Assembly: GCA_963772955.1 (NCBI GenBank)
Contig: CAVYZF010000006.1
Location: 104,264-168,263 of the forward strand
Reading direction: 5' to 3'
DNA length: 64,000 nt
Source of the DNA: Gp6-AA40 sp963772955
GTDB lineage: Bacteria; Acidobacteriota; Vicinamibacteria; Vicinamibacterales; UBA2999
The notes under the pieces were generated by a model that saw only the letters and a program-made list of their open reading frames with translations, was not told the DNA's origin and did not search any database. The position numbers and the translations under genes are program-made. Each line of letters opens with the position of its first letter. The first letter of the stretch is position 1. Positions 18,534 through 28,971 of this stretch are shown here, one piece after another.

Positions 18534-18745
18534 GATGAGTTGAGCCTATTCGGAATGGCCTGCAACCTCAATCGTCGCAAGGCGTACAGCGTTTCTGGTA
18601 GCCACAACACCGGCCCCATCGAGCATTGTCGCTCGCGCCTCCTGAGCCAAGACGTTCACCGGTTGCGTCGGCGGCCGGCGAGGTTCGTGTTCACCGTCGC
18701 GACCGTCTCGGTGGTGTGATTCACGAGTACGTCTTGGCGGCGTGA

Positions 18746-20245
18746 TCACGTTTTCGCACCCTTCAGGCGCAGGCGCCGTCTGACGATCGCAGGGACTCGT
18801 AATGGCCAGGCCGCGCCGCTGTCTCCCGTGTAGGTCACAATCCGCGATCGACCAGCGGCGCTGGCCGATAGGGTGAGCCGGAGAGGAGGATGCCGCGGGC
18901 GATCGCAACGGCTCCCAGTGCGGTCAGCAAGATGCCTGCGACCGACGAGTACCGACCAGAGCCAGACCCGCCCCGTGAATCCGGCCAGCCAGGTTCCATC
19001 ACCAAGGGCAATTGGAAGAAACATCGCGTTCGGAAGCAAAACGAAACCAAGTGAGCCCAAGAAAAGCAGCCCCTTCGGCCGCTGCGCGTGCATTCCAATC
19101 CCTGCGAGGCACAACGACGTTCCGAAGGCCAGCAGGACGATGAACGGAAGCTCGGCGAAGGCCACTCGTGCCTGCCCCGGCTCGAAAGCCAGCGCCGCGA
19201 CCACAGCAATGCTTCCCGCCAGATAGGTCAGCGAACAGGAACCGATCAACGCGAGGACGAGCTTGCCGCCGGATATCGGCAGGCACCGCAGTGTTCGCAG
19301 CCCCGATCGCCATGACACGAACCAGACCCACACGACCGCGTAGGTCGTGAGCACCATCCAACGGAGCCGGAACGGATATGAAAAGAACTGATCAAGAGGC
19401 GGGAGCACAGCAATCGCCGTCAGAAAGCCGAGATTCAGAAGAAAGACTGATCCGAACGCGAAGGTTGATCCCCGAAAAGAGAGCGGGATGAGGCTCGCAT
19501 TCCGCCCGGCCGGCCGCGAAAGGCTCACCCGTACATCGCGGCTGGAGGCTGGCGGCGCCGACCGAAGCAGACCGAACGTCGCGTGGAGTTTGGGAGACAG
19601 CAGCACGCACGAACCAGCTGCGCCGACGGCGGTCGACACGATCAGCAGAGACTCCACCGCAAGCGGACCGAGTCTGGTCGCCACCCACAACCACGCGAAG
19701 TACCAGATCAGAGGAAAGATCAGATAGCCAAGTAAGCCAGTGAGCAGCCTGCTGGTTTTCGTCAGTCCGCCTGTCGCCGCGAGATGGCACGACCAAACAA
19801 CGCTCATCGCGGAGCCGAGCGTGCAGGCAATAGCAGTCGGCGCGAGCCTGTCGAACAGCGTCCGATCGAAACCGCCAAGGCCGAGGCCGATGTGCAGCAG
19901 TATGACGAGCGCGCTGACGAGTGCGCCGATGATCAGCCCCGGCATGCCGGCCCCCAGCACGAGAGCCCGAGCCAGTTGATCGCGCCGCACCGGAAGGATG
20001 CGGACAACAGCGGCGGGCCTGGATCGAGAATTGGTCAGCGTGCTGAGCAACCCAAAACTGGCGGCAGCGAACACAGGAAACGTCGCGATGAACAACCGCG
20101 CGAACAGCCTTCCGGGATCACCCGCCGGCTGAACGCGAAGCGGACCAAGCGATGATCCCAGCATTGCCGCCGCAACGGCTACCGCGGCCAAAACGGGTAT
20201 CTGCCGCCAGGAGCGCTCGACCTGATCACGCAGAAGCCGCCACAT
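18746..20245 (-). CDS. ABC transporter permease, C terminus probably frameshifted
   Basis: A membrane protein of about 499 residues with at least 11 hydrophobic segments, the permease partner of the ATPase upstream. Its start overlaps the ATPase stop by about 20 bases. The last 60 residues of this frame (RRHLADRTGSRCDRPRHPP onward) are basic and not membrane-like. A neighbouring frame at the same place reads SVAGILLTALGAVAIARGIL and stops at 18835, a proper final transmembrane helix. A one-base shift near 18945 therefore separates the true C terminus. With the GntR regulator and ATPase it forms a YtrA/YtrB-like export or stress-response transporter. Confidence 0.75.
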   Translation of the reverse strand: MWRLLRDQVERSWRQIPVLAAVAVAAAMLGSSLGPLRVQPAGDPGRLFARLFIATFPVFAAASFGLLSTLTNSRSRPAAVVRILPVRRDQLARALVLGAGMPGLIIGALVSALVILLHIGLGLGGFDRTLFDRLAPTAIACTLGSAMSVVWSCHLAATGGLTKTSRLLTGLLGYLIFPLIWYFAWLWVATRLGPLAVESLLIVSTAVGAAGSCVLLSPKLHATFGLLRSAPPASSRDVRVSLSRPAGRNASLIPLSFRGSTFAFGSVFLLNLGFLTAIAVLPPLDQFFSYPFRLRWMVLTTYAVVWVWFVSWRSGLRTLRCLPISGGKLVLALIGSCSLTYLAGSIAVVAALAFEPGQARVAFAELPFIVLLAFGTSLCLAGIGMHAQRPKGLLFLGSLGFVLLPNAMFLPIALGDGTWLAGFTGRVWLWSVLVGRRHLADRTGSRCDRPRHPPLRLTLSASAAGRSRIVTYTGDSGAAWPLRVPAIVRRRLRLKGAKT

Positions 20246-21122
20246 CACTTCTTCCTTTGACGAGGCCGATGAAGAGATCTTCCAGCGTCACGGGCGACGC
20301 GCCGATCTCGCTCGCTCCGCGCACCTTCACCTGCTCGAGCGCGGGACCTTCGATGTCCATCAGCACGCGCCACCGGTTCGCCGCGCGTTCCTGGACGAAG
20401 AGGCCGGCGATGCCGGCAGGCGTGAACGCGTCGCGGGCGAGAAAGTCGACAACCCGGTAGCGCGATACCAGGTCGGTCGTCGCACCTTCTACCAGCAGCT
20501 TCCCGTCGACCATGATGCCCACGTGATCGGCAAACCGCTCGATGTCGCCGAGAGCATGCGAGGCGATGAGCACCGTTCGCTCTTCGTTCTCGACCGCCGC
20601 GAGCAGCTCGGCGAAGATCTGCTGTTTCGAGACGACATCGAGCCCGACTGTCGGCTCGTCGAGCAGCAGAAGGCTAGGCCGGTGCGAGAGCGCGACGATC
20701 AGTCCGAGCTTGATTCGGGCCCCGAACGAGAGATTCGCGGTTTTTTCGTTCCCGCCGACCTGCAGAGACTCCAGCAGGTTCCGGCAATACTCGTCATCCC
20801 AGTCTGGATAGAAGCCGCGGTGGAATCGCAGGACGTGGCTAACGGTCCGCCACGGTTGGTAATTCAGTTCCGGACTGACGTAACCGATTCTCTGCTTAAG
20901 TGCGGCTTCGTCGCGCACGTGATCCAGTCCGAGGATGCGTATCGTCCCGGCGTCGTTCCGGCCCATCCCCAGCATCAGCTCGATGGTCGTGGTCTTGCCG
21001 ACGCCGTTGGGGCCGATCAGCCCGTAAATCGCCCCCTTCGGGACGGTGAGATCGAGCGGACCGAGCGTGAAATGTCTAAACGACTTCTGCAGGCCGCGGA
21101 TCGAGATGGCTGGCTCGCTCAT
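20226..21122 (-). CDS. ABC transporter ATP-binding protein (YtrB-like)
   Basis: A 298-residue ATPase. Walker A is GPNGVGKTT (37-45), the Q-loop region is RIGYVSPELNYQPW, the signature is LSFGARIKLGL (a variant of LSGGQ), Walker B is LLLLDEP, and the switch histidine is in IASHALGD. It begins four bases before the stop of the GntR gene (ATGA overlap) and overlaps the permease downstream, so the three genes are translationally coupled. The substrate cannot be inferred; GntR-YtrA linked systems are often induced by cell-envelope stress. Confidence 0.9.
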   Translation of the reverse strand: MSEPAISIRGLQKSFRHFTLGPLDLTVPKGAIYGLIGPNGVGKTTTIELMLGMGRNDAGTIRILGLDHVRDEAALKQRIGYVSPELNYQPWRTVSHVLRFHRGFYPDWDDEYCRNLLESLQVGGNEKTANLSFGARIKLGLIVALSHRPSLLLLDEPTVGLDVVSKQQIFAELLAAVENEERTVLIASHALGDIERFADHVGIMVDGKLLVEGATTDLVSRYRVVDFLARDAFTPAGIAGLFVQERAANRWRVLMDIEGPALEQVKVRGASEIGASPVTLEDLFIGLVKGRSDVAASA

Positions 21123-21523
21123 CGACCGTCTCCTTCACTGCGAACGAGCTTGCGAACCAGCGTGAGCAGTTCCTGGGTGCCAAGCCCGGCTTCGCGCGCC
21201 TCGCGGAGGCTTTCGCGCAGCAGCTCCTCTGCGCGGCTTCGCTTCACCTCGCGACTCCGTTCGGCGCCCTGTTCGGCGACATAGGTTCCCAGTCCCTGTT
21301 TGCTGTAGATGATGTGCTGGCTCTCGAGCTCCTCGTAGGCACGCTTCACCGTGATGATGCTGACCATCAGTTCTTTCGCCAGCGCCCGGAAGGATGGCAG
21401 GGGCAAACCCGGCCGAAGCCGTCCCTCGCTGATTTCCCGCTTCAACCCGTCGACGATCTGCTGATACAGCGGCGCCAGCGCGGCGGGGGAGACGGGCGGA
21501 ATGATGATCCTGGTCCGGCTCAT
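21119..21523 (-). CDS. GntR-family regulator, YtrA subfamily
   Basis: A regulator of about 134 residues with an N-terminal winged helix-turn-helix (APLYQQIVDGLKREISEG, LPSFRALAKELMVS, TVKRAYEELESQHIIY) and a short helical C-terminal tail, which is the YtrA layout. The ATG at 21523 is preferred over the one at 21535 because the latter lies inside a probable operator. It is the first gene of the operon with the ATPase and permease and probably represses all three in the absence of an inducer. Confidence 0.85.
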   Translation of the reverse strand: MSRTRIIIPPVSPAALAPLYQQIVDGLKREISEGRLRPGLPLPSFRALAKELMVSIITVKRAYEELESQHIIYSKQGLGTYVAEQGAERSREVKRSRAEELLRESLREAREAGLGTQELLTLVRKLVRSEGDGR

Positions 21524-21526
21524 GTC

Positions 21527-21551
21527 ACTGTACATATTAACTATACACAGT
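21527..21551. promoter_or_regulatory. Candidate YtrA-type operator
   Basis: An imperfect inverted repeat with outer arms ACTGT and ACAGT around an AT-rich centre lies directly upstream of the GntR start. YtrA-type regulators bind spaced inverted repeats of the form GTGTA...TACAC near their own promoter, so autoregulation is likely. Confidence 0.45.
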
Positions 21552-21625
21552 TATTATCGGGTCCGGCACAACTACGAGGCTGACGCCCAGCAGTCCGGCA
21601 CGCTCAACCGCCGCTGGAGGCGGCT

Positions 21626-23254
<1,629 letters not shown>

Positions 23255-23401
23255 TACGCGGCTTCCCGTGGGTAAGCACCCTGAGTGGTCTTAGGGTGGT
23301 AGGCTCGGCGCTGTGCTGCTGACATCGCCGTCACATGGACACGCGTCTCTGCGTTGGCCGCGGCTTGGGCGGTCGGCCTCGTAAACAGCCGATTCGTGTA
23401 G

Positions 23402-23776
23402 ATGGTTTACCAGAGCCTTGCGGATCTCGTTCTCCTCCTTCACGTCGTGTTCATCGTGTTCGTGCTGCTCGGCGGCTTCCTTGCGTTCCGCTGGCACTGG
23501 GTGCCGATGGCTCATTTGCCAGCGGCGGCCTGGGGCGTGGCCGTCGAATTGTTCGGTTGGGTCTGTCCGCTGACTCCTCTCGAGAGCGCGCTCCGCCGCG
23601 CCGGTGGTGGCACGGGCTACTCGGCGGGTTTCATTGAGCAGTACATCGTCCCTCTCGTGTACCCGACCGAGCTGACGCGCAACCTTCAACTGGTTCTGGG
23701 AGCCATCGTGGTTGTCGTGAATGTCGTCGTCTACGTCCTCATCCTGCGTCGGCAAAGGAGACGAACCGACAGGTGA
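23402..23776 (+). CDS. DUF2784 membrane protein
   Basis: A 124-residue integral membrane protein that begins MVYQSLADLVLLLHVVFIVF and continues with WGVAVELFGWVCPLTPLE and a C-terminal helix (LVLGAIVVVVNVVVYVLIL). This pattern (LHxxFVxFVxxGG, GxxCPLTxxE) defines DUF2784; function unknown. No clear ribosome binding site precedes the ATG. It is transcribed divergently from the kinase gene. Confidence 0.85.
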   Translation: MVYQSLADLVLLLHVVFIVFVLLGGFLAFRWHWVPMAHLPAAAWGVAVELFGWVCPLTPLESALRRAGGGTGYSAGFIEQYIVPLVYPTELTRNLQLVLGAIVVVVNVVVYVLILRRQRRRTDR

Positions 23777-24147
23777 GCGCCGCCTTCTCGTCCATCGCCG
23801 TCGGATGTTGCAATCGGCGTGGCAGAAGGGGCGAGGAAAGATTGAACGACCTGGCCTTGAGAAACCAAAACGAGAAGATCCACACCTTTTGCACACTGTG
23901 CGACGGTGAATCCGGTATAACGGACCATACAGACCCGTAATAGTACTCATGCGATGAAATTCGATGGCAGGAGTCAGGCGCATTTCCGCGATTGAATGAG
24001 CGGAGGGCACAACGTCGTGAAGTGCCGTGTTCCCGCTGATATCGACTGACCTACGTAGGAACGGCCGACGCGCCTGGTGGCGCCGGGCCGTCTGCCGATG
24101 ACGCCGGTTGCGACGGTCGTCTCATCGCCCGTCGGATTGGAGGGTCG
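23777..24147. other. Gap with no gene seen
   Basis: About 370 bases between the DUF2784 and DinB genes. No frame has both a start signal and a recognisable product, and no RNA gene or strong hairpin was found. Confidence 0.4.
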
Positions 24148-24738
24148 ATGCGCAAACAGGTGCTGGCGGCGGCATTCGTCGTGGTGGCGCAGGCGATTCC
24201 CGCCGCCGCGCCGCCGCCCATCACTGAGCTGGAACGCCAGCGCCTCGTCGCCCACATGCAGATGACGGCGAGCTGGCTCGAAGACGAAGTTTCCCGCGTG
24301 TCGGCGGCGCAAGCGGCGTTTCGCCCGTCCGCCACCTCCTGGACGATCCTCGAGGTGCTCGATCATCTTGTGGTGGTCGGTCCGATCTACTGGCAGGATT
24401 TGCAGGACGCCAAGCCGGTGGCCGACCGCGCCGGCATGATGAACGACATCGACGTGCTCTGGTACGGCATCGATCGGACCTTCCGCGAAACGGCGCTCAA
24501 GACCGAGGAGCCGTCGCGAAAGCTGCGGGACGTGCAGAGTGGGTTAACGGCGTATCGCACGCAGCACGCGACGCTGCTGGAGTACGTGCGGACCACGAAG
24601 GACGATCTTCGCAGCCGCCTGGTGGAGCGACAGAACTGCGATGGATATCAGTGGGCGCTGCTGATTTCGACGCACGAGCAGCGCCACATCATGCAGATCC
24701 GCGAAATCAAGGCGCACCCAAAGTATCCGAAAGGCTGA
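24148..24738 (+). CDS. Exported DinB-superfamily protein
   Basis: A 196-residue protein with a signal peptide (MRKQVLAAAFVVVAQAIPAAA) and a DinB-like four-helix bundle. The metal-binding histidines fit the superfamily: LDHLVVVG in helix 2 and STHEQRHIMQI near the C terminus. DinB proteins commonly act as thiol-dependent transferases or have unknown roles. The start is preceded by GGAGGG. It is unlinked to its neighbours. Export is unusual for the superfamily but common in acidobacteria. Confidence 0.8.
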   Translation: MRKQVLAAAFVVVAQAIPAAAPPPITELERQRLVAHMQMTASWLEDEVSRVSAAQAAFRPSATSWTILEVLDHLVVVGPIYWQDLQDAKPVADRAGMMNDIDVLWYGIDRTFRETALKTEEPSRKLRDVQSGLTAYRTQHATLLEYVRTTKDDLRSRLVERQNCDGYQWALLISTHEQRHIMQIREIKAHPKYPKG

Positions 24739-25027
24739 GCGGCGCCCGACACGTTTACGTCGTGACCCCGGCTTCCAGGTACCTCGTAGCTCGCACCTCA
24801 TCGCCCTGTTCTGTCCCTTTCGACGAGACGTTCAATTCGGTTCGCGGCCTCGCTCCAGTGCCTGATCAGGACCCCTGAAGCCTCGCGCCCTTATGAGTAC
24901 AGAACTTGGGCATCGAGAAGATGGACGAGGAAAACGAGAGTGATCCCAAGAGCCATCGGGATCAGAATTGGATCAGGAATCTCTCTGAGCCACGAAAACG
25001 CCCGAGATTTCGGGCCGTCTCGATTCT

Positions 25028-25089
25028 TGGTGCGGAAGGGGGGGACTCGAACCCCCACGGTATTGCTACCGCCAGCCCCTCAAGCTGAT
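25028..25089 (-). other. 3' half of tRNA-Leu(GAG), possible integration-site remnant
   Basis: Read on the minus strand, 25089 to 25028 contains an anticodon arm CAGC-TTGAGGG-GCTG (anticodon GAG, loop centred at 25080), a long variable arm, a T arm GGGGG-TTCGAGT-CCCCC, the acceptor strand CTTCCGC, discriminator A and an encoded CCA. Upstream of the anticodon stem there is no D arm and no matching GCGGAAG acceptor strand. A 3' tRNA fragment ending at the anticodon stem is what an integrative element leaves at its far attachment site. The rest of the gap from 24739 to 25360 shows no gene. Confidence 0.75.
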
Positions 25090-25360
25090 CGAGATCGCAC
25101 GCTGACCTGATCTGACGCGAATATTCCTGACGGGTCTTTGGCAGGAGCGTGCTGGAGCGCACGCCAGCGACGAATCTATTCGCACAGATTCGCACACACA
25201 GCGCGCTAGACTTCCGTCTGCATTGAGAGCCTCTTAAGACTTGGACAAGCCCACACGTCGATATCAACGTCAAGCCCGCTACCTCGAGGATCCTGAATAT
25301 CCGGTCGGGACTGTTTTGGTCGGCACGGGTTCAACGCAGGATGATCACATGGAGTTGCGC

Positions 25361-26137
25361 ATGAAGATAGTTTTGGTCCTCACCGCAATCCTGGCTCTGT
25401 CGGGCTTGGCGCCGTCCGTCACGGTCGCGCAGCACGGTATGCCGGGCGGCACGCCGATGACGTTCTTCGTTACCAGCGAGCCCATCGGCGACGGCGGCAA
25501 TCTCGGTGGGTTGGCCGGCGCAGATGCGCACTGTCAGAAACTCGCCAGCGGTGTCGGTGCGGGCGATCGGACGTGGCGCGCCTACCTCAGCGCGCAGGCT
25601 CGCTCCGGTCAGCCGGCCGTCAACGCACGAGATCGGATCGGGACCGGACCTTGGTACAACTTCGAGGGCGTGATGATCGCCCGCGACCTCGCCCACTTGC
25701 ATGGTGACACGATCGAGCTCGCGCGGATGGGTAACAACCTGACGAAGCGTACGGGGCTCACGGAGAAGGGCCAGATCGTCCCGGGGCTCAACGATTACCA
25801 GGTTCCTCGAGATAGCGATTGGGAGTACACGAAGACGACGCCCTATACCAACCGACACGAGATGCTGACCGGTTCGCAGCTCGACGGCCGGGCGTTTCCG
25901 CCAGGCGTCGACTACACATGCAACAACTGGACGAGCAATAGTGACCCCGCTCCCGGACAGGCGCAAGGCGGGCTGGAAGCGGCCCCGGGCAGGCCGAATG
26001 CTCAAATCGGATTCCCCGATCGCAACGGCGGCAACAACGGCTCGTGGAATTCATCCCATGGCACGACTGGCTGCAGTCAGACCGCGCTGAACAGGACACA
26101 TGGCGTCGGCATGTTCTACTGCTTCGCGACCAACTGA
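25361..26137 (+). CDS. Secreted lectin-like protein, tandem copy 1
   Basis: A 258-residue protein from the ATG at 25361, chosen for GGAG 7 bases upstream and a clean signal peptide (MKIVLVLTAILALSGLAP). The mature part has the conserved order MTFFVTSEPIGDGGNLGGLAG, ADAHCQKLA, TWRAYLSAQ, NARDRIGTGPWYN, TNRHEMLTGSQLDG, TCNNWTS, SWNSSHGTTGCSQ and MFYCFA. This is a family of bacterial secreted proteins usually annotated as lectin or hypothetical, with an endostatin/C-type-lectin-like fold expected. Cysteine pairs probably form disulfides. The second copy follows after 8 bases. Confidence 0.75.
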   Translation: MKIVLVLTAILALSGLAPSVTVAQHGMPGGTPMTFFVTSEPIGDGGNLGGLAGADAHCQKLASGVGAGDRTWRAYLSAQARSGQPAVNARDRIGTGPWYNFEGVMIARDLAHLHGDTIELARMGNNLTKRTGLTEKGQIVPGLNDYQVPRDSDWEYTKTTPYTNRHEMLTGSQLDGRAFPPGVDYTCNNWTSNSDPAPGQAQGGLEAAPGRPNAQIGFPDRNGGNNGSWNSSHGTTGCSQTALNRTHGVGMFYCFATN

Positions 26138-26145
26138 GAAGGCTC

Positions 26146-26871
26146 ATGATGAAGAACACGGTCCTATGGATATCCCTCGGCTCCCTCGTCGTGTCGAGCG
26201 CGGCGGTCGCACAAGACCGGAGAATGCCGACTTCGGATCGCGTCCCTTCGAGCCTGATGACGTTCTTCGTGACCAGTGAGCCTATCGGAGACGGAGGAAA
26301 CCTGGGTGGGTTGGCCGGTGCCGATGCGCACTGCCAGGCGCTTGCCACCAACGTTGGCGCAGGTGGTAAAACGTGGCGCGCGTACCTAAGCACTCAGGCC
26401 CGGCCCGGTCAGCCGGCCGTCAACGCACGAGACCGTATCGGAACGGGTCCCTGGTTCAATTCGAAGGAGAGGCTCCCGGACTATCTGGGCCGCCGGCTCT
26501 ACCGACCGATCATCCAGTCCGAAATACACGGAGACACTCTGGATGAAGCGCGCCGCGGCAGCAACCTGACAAAAGAATTCGCACTGACCGAAAAGGGCGA
26601 ACTCGTCAACGGCATTGGTGACCCCTTGCCGAACCGCCACGACATCCTGACCGGCTCGCAACCGGATGGACGCGCCTTTACCGACGCGTCAGACCATACG
26701 TGCAACAACTGGACGAGCAACGGCGCAGGCTCCGCTCAGGTCGGTCATTCCGATCGCGTGGGCAATGGGAATCAGTCGTGGAACTCGTCGCATGCCACGA
26801 CCGGCTGCAGTCAGAGGGATCTTGTCAGCTGGGGCGGTGTCGGGTTGTTCTACTGCTTCGCAGTGAATTAG
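26146..26871 (+). CDS. Secreted lectin-like protein, tandem copy 2
   Basis: A 241-residue paralogue of the preceding protein with the same ordered motifs (MTFFVTSEPIGDGGNLGGLAG, TWRAYLSTQARPGQPAVNARD, NRHDILTGSQPDGRAF, SWNSSHATTGCSQ, LFYCFA) and its own signal peptide. The ATG at 26146 is followed directly by another at 26149; GAGAAGG upstream fits either. The copies differ mainly in the central variable region (residues about 110-160). They form a two-gene operon bounded by tRNA fragments on both sides, consistent with acquired cargo. Confidence 0.75.
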   Translation: MMKNTVLWISLGSLVVSSAAVAQDRRMPTSDRVPSSLMTFFVTSEPIGDGGNLGGLAGADAHCQALATNVGAGGKTWRAYLSTQARPGQPAVNARDRIGTGPWFNSKERLPDYLGRRLYRPIIQSEIHGDTLDEARRGSNLTKEFALTEKGELVNGIGDPLPNRHDILTGSQPDGRAFTDASDHTCNNWTSNGAGSAQVGHSDRVGNGNQSWNSSHATTGCSQRDLVSWGGVGLFYCFAVN

Positions 26872-27250
26872 CGACAGGTCCAGATCGCGCTGAACCCGCA
26901 CCGGGCCGTATTGTCCCAAAACTGGATCCGCGAATTAGCTGAACTCTGCGGCGACTTTGACGCAGCCGACGTACCGCATCCTGCTGTCAGTGCCGATGGT
27001 GAACTCCACCTGACGGGTCGCGAATCTGGAATGCTTGCCGCACGACGGGAGAGACTATCAAGGAACCGACGCGCCGACCGACGCCGCACGGGCTCGCTGC
27101 GGTGCCTCACCCGGTGGGGTCTCAAGATAGGTGCGTGGCCGCGAACTCGAGACCAATTCGAGACCATTACCGCCCAAACACCAGGTAAGTAGGGGACCTT
27201 GCAACGACCAGAAGGCAAGGAAAACCACCACCATGACCTGGTTTACGAAA

Positions 27251-27295
27251 TCTGCAAAACCTCCATCCCCGGTTCAAATCCGGGCGGCGCCTCCA
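27251..27295 (+). other. 3' half of tRNA-Cys(GCA), possible integration-site remnant
   Basis: The plus strand carries an anticodon loop CTGCAAA, a 3' anticodon strand ACCTC, a T arm CCCGG-TTCAAAT-CCGGG, the acceptor strand CGGCGCC, T and encoded CCA. It is the complete 3' half of tRNA-Cys. The sequence just upstream (GGTTTACGAAA) does not form the 5' anticodon strand, D arm or acceptor. The matching 5' half exists at 59131, where the middle of the gene is missing. The surrounding gap 26872-27449 holds no convincing gene. Confidence 0.8.
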
Positions 27296-27449
27296 AATTC
27301 CAGTGGGTCCATTCCGGTTGGATGGGTGACTGTAAGTTCCTAGGACGCCGGTGACGAACTCGCTCTCAAACTCAGGTGCGCCACCCTTGTGGAACGCCGA
27401 GCGCTTTCGGTCCTGACTCGCATCTGCCTGCGCGACGCAACCGACTCGA

Positions 27450-28820
27450 CTAACGAGCGCGCGGCGCGTAGTTGCTGAACAAGTAATCGAGTAGTCCGTT
27501 GCGATCTTCGTCTCTCACCCTGGCGCCCCAGCCGATCATCTTGTTGATTTCACCGTCCCACTGGGCGCGCGTGAGGTGTTGCTGCCGGATGACATCCTCG
27601 TCATGGCAGGCGAGGCACGCATTCTTGAACGCGTCGGGTTGTGCGACGCTGGCGGCGCCGGGCTGCACCCGCGGGGGCATGTCCGACAGCTCCGCCACCA
27701 CGTTGACACCTACGCGAGGTATGACGTTCCACCCATAGCCGGAAGGATTCCACTCCTGGTCGAACGGCTGAGTGTTGCCGGCCGCGTCGCGCGCCCGGGT
27801 CAGGATCGTGTCATACGCCTCGCGGGGCGGCGTCCATGTGTATGCCCACTGCCGCCACCCGAATCGCGTCCGCTGGTCGCGTCGCAAGGTGGCCGGCTTC
27901 CAGGTACGCCCGCCATCGACGCTCACCTCGATTGCCGTCACTGGCCCCGCATCACCACTCCAGGCAACGCCGCGAATTGTCACTGGTGTTCCGACCACCA
28001 CGTGTGCCCCGTCCAGCGGTGCGGCGATCACGCTCTTGACGCGAAGGCTGGTCACTGGCTGCATTTGATCGGGCGAGATGATCGTCCCCGGTGCCACCGG
28101 CTTTCCCGGGTGCCGATACGCGCGTGCCATCCAGAACCCGTCGTGCGGTCTGTCGAGAACAGAAATCGATGTGACCCATTTCATCCAGCAGTCGCCTGCC
28201 CAGCCTGGTGCCACGACGCGAAGCGGGAAGCCGTGCTTCATCGGAAGCGTCTGACCGTTCATCTCATAGGCGAGAAGTGTGGAGGCATCGAGCGCTTTCG
28301 TGATCGGAATCGAACGCTGGAAATCCGGCATCGAGCCAGGTGGAACATCGGCGCCGTTGAAGAGGACCTCTCGCGCAGACTCCTTCACGCCGGCCCGCCT
28401 GAGGACGTCGGCCAACCTCACGCCGCGCCAGCGCCCATTGCCGACGGCTCCATTGGCCCACTGCAGGCCGGGCATCGAGGGCTCGTAGAAGCCGCGCCCG
28501 TTGCCGGCACACTCGAGGACGCTCACGAGCTCGGAGGCCGGTAGTCGTCTCACGTCGTCCATGGTCAGCGTGAGCGTTGTGGCGACTTCACCGTCGATCG
28601 TCAGTCGCCACTCATTCAGATCGACGCGCGGCGCGGGCACGTGCGTGCGGACGAAGAAACGCTCGATCGGCGTGATGTAGTCCGAGAAGCCGGACAGCGG
28701 CATCTCGAGATCCTCAGGACGAACCGAGCGAACCACCATGTCGCGCTGAACGCGATCGGTGACCGGCTGGAGGAGGGCGCCACTAAGCAAGAGGAAGAAG
28801 TGCCTGCGGGGAAGCTCCAT
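27450..28820 (-). CDS. Sulfite-oxidase-family molybdopterin enzyme with C-terminal heme-c motif
   Basis: A 456-residue exported oxidoreductase from the ATG at 28820 (MELPRRHFFLLLSG, a Tat-like signal). The molybdenum-ligating cysteine lies in VLECAGNGRG (Cys104). The central domain continues with MKHGFPLRVVAPGWAGDCWMKW, and the Mo-co dimerisation domain contains VSVDGGRTWKPA and QRTRFGWRQWAYTW. The C terminus carries CLACHDED, a heme-c motif, so the electron-accepting cytochrome is fused to the enzyme. It probably oxidises sulfite or a related sulfur substrate in the periplasm. A thiosulfate dehydrogenase group lies about 4 kb away. No partner subunit is adjacent. Confidence 0.85.
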   Translation of the reverse strand: MELPRRHFFLLLSGALLQPVTDRVQRDMVVRSVRPEDLEMPLSGFSDYITPIERFFVRTHVPAPRVDLNEWRLTIDGEVATTLTLTMDDVRRLPASELVSVLECAGNGRGFYEPSMPGLQWANGAVGNGRWRGVRLADVLRRAGVKESAREVLFNGADVPPGSMPDFQRSIPITKALDASTLLAYEMNGQTLPMKHGFPLRVVAPGWAGDCWMKWVTSISVLDRPHDGFWMARAYRHPGKPVAPGTIISPDQMQPVTSLRVKSVIAAPLDGAHVVVGTPVTIRGVAWSGDAGPVTAIEVSVDGGRTWKPATLRRDQRTRFGWRQWAYTWTPPREAYDTILTRARDAAGNTQPFDQEWNPSGYGWNVIPRVGVNVVAELSDMPPRVQPGAASVAQPDAFKNACLACHDEDVIRQQHLTRAQWDGEINKMIGWGARVRDEDRNGLLDYLFSNYAPRAR

Positions 28821-28971
28821 GGCTTTGTCCAGGTGATTTGCCGAAGGCCTGATGCCTTCGCCGTACAAGGTGGTGACCTAAAAGGCCTGGCGCGCCGTTG
28901 GTGAGAGCGGCCAAGAAACAGCGATACCTACCCAGAGCGCAGGACTAGAATACGACCGGTTCGCCCTGAAC

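Noticed and set aside
26911..27192. Possible 93-residue protein (QNWIRELAELCGDFDAAD...)
   Set aside because: It has a TTG start with no ribosome binding site, and the C-terminal half is arginine-rich shadow-like sequence. The resemblance of its first residues to a stretch near 24962 is too short to support a gene.
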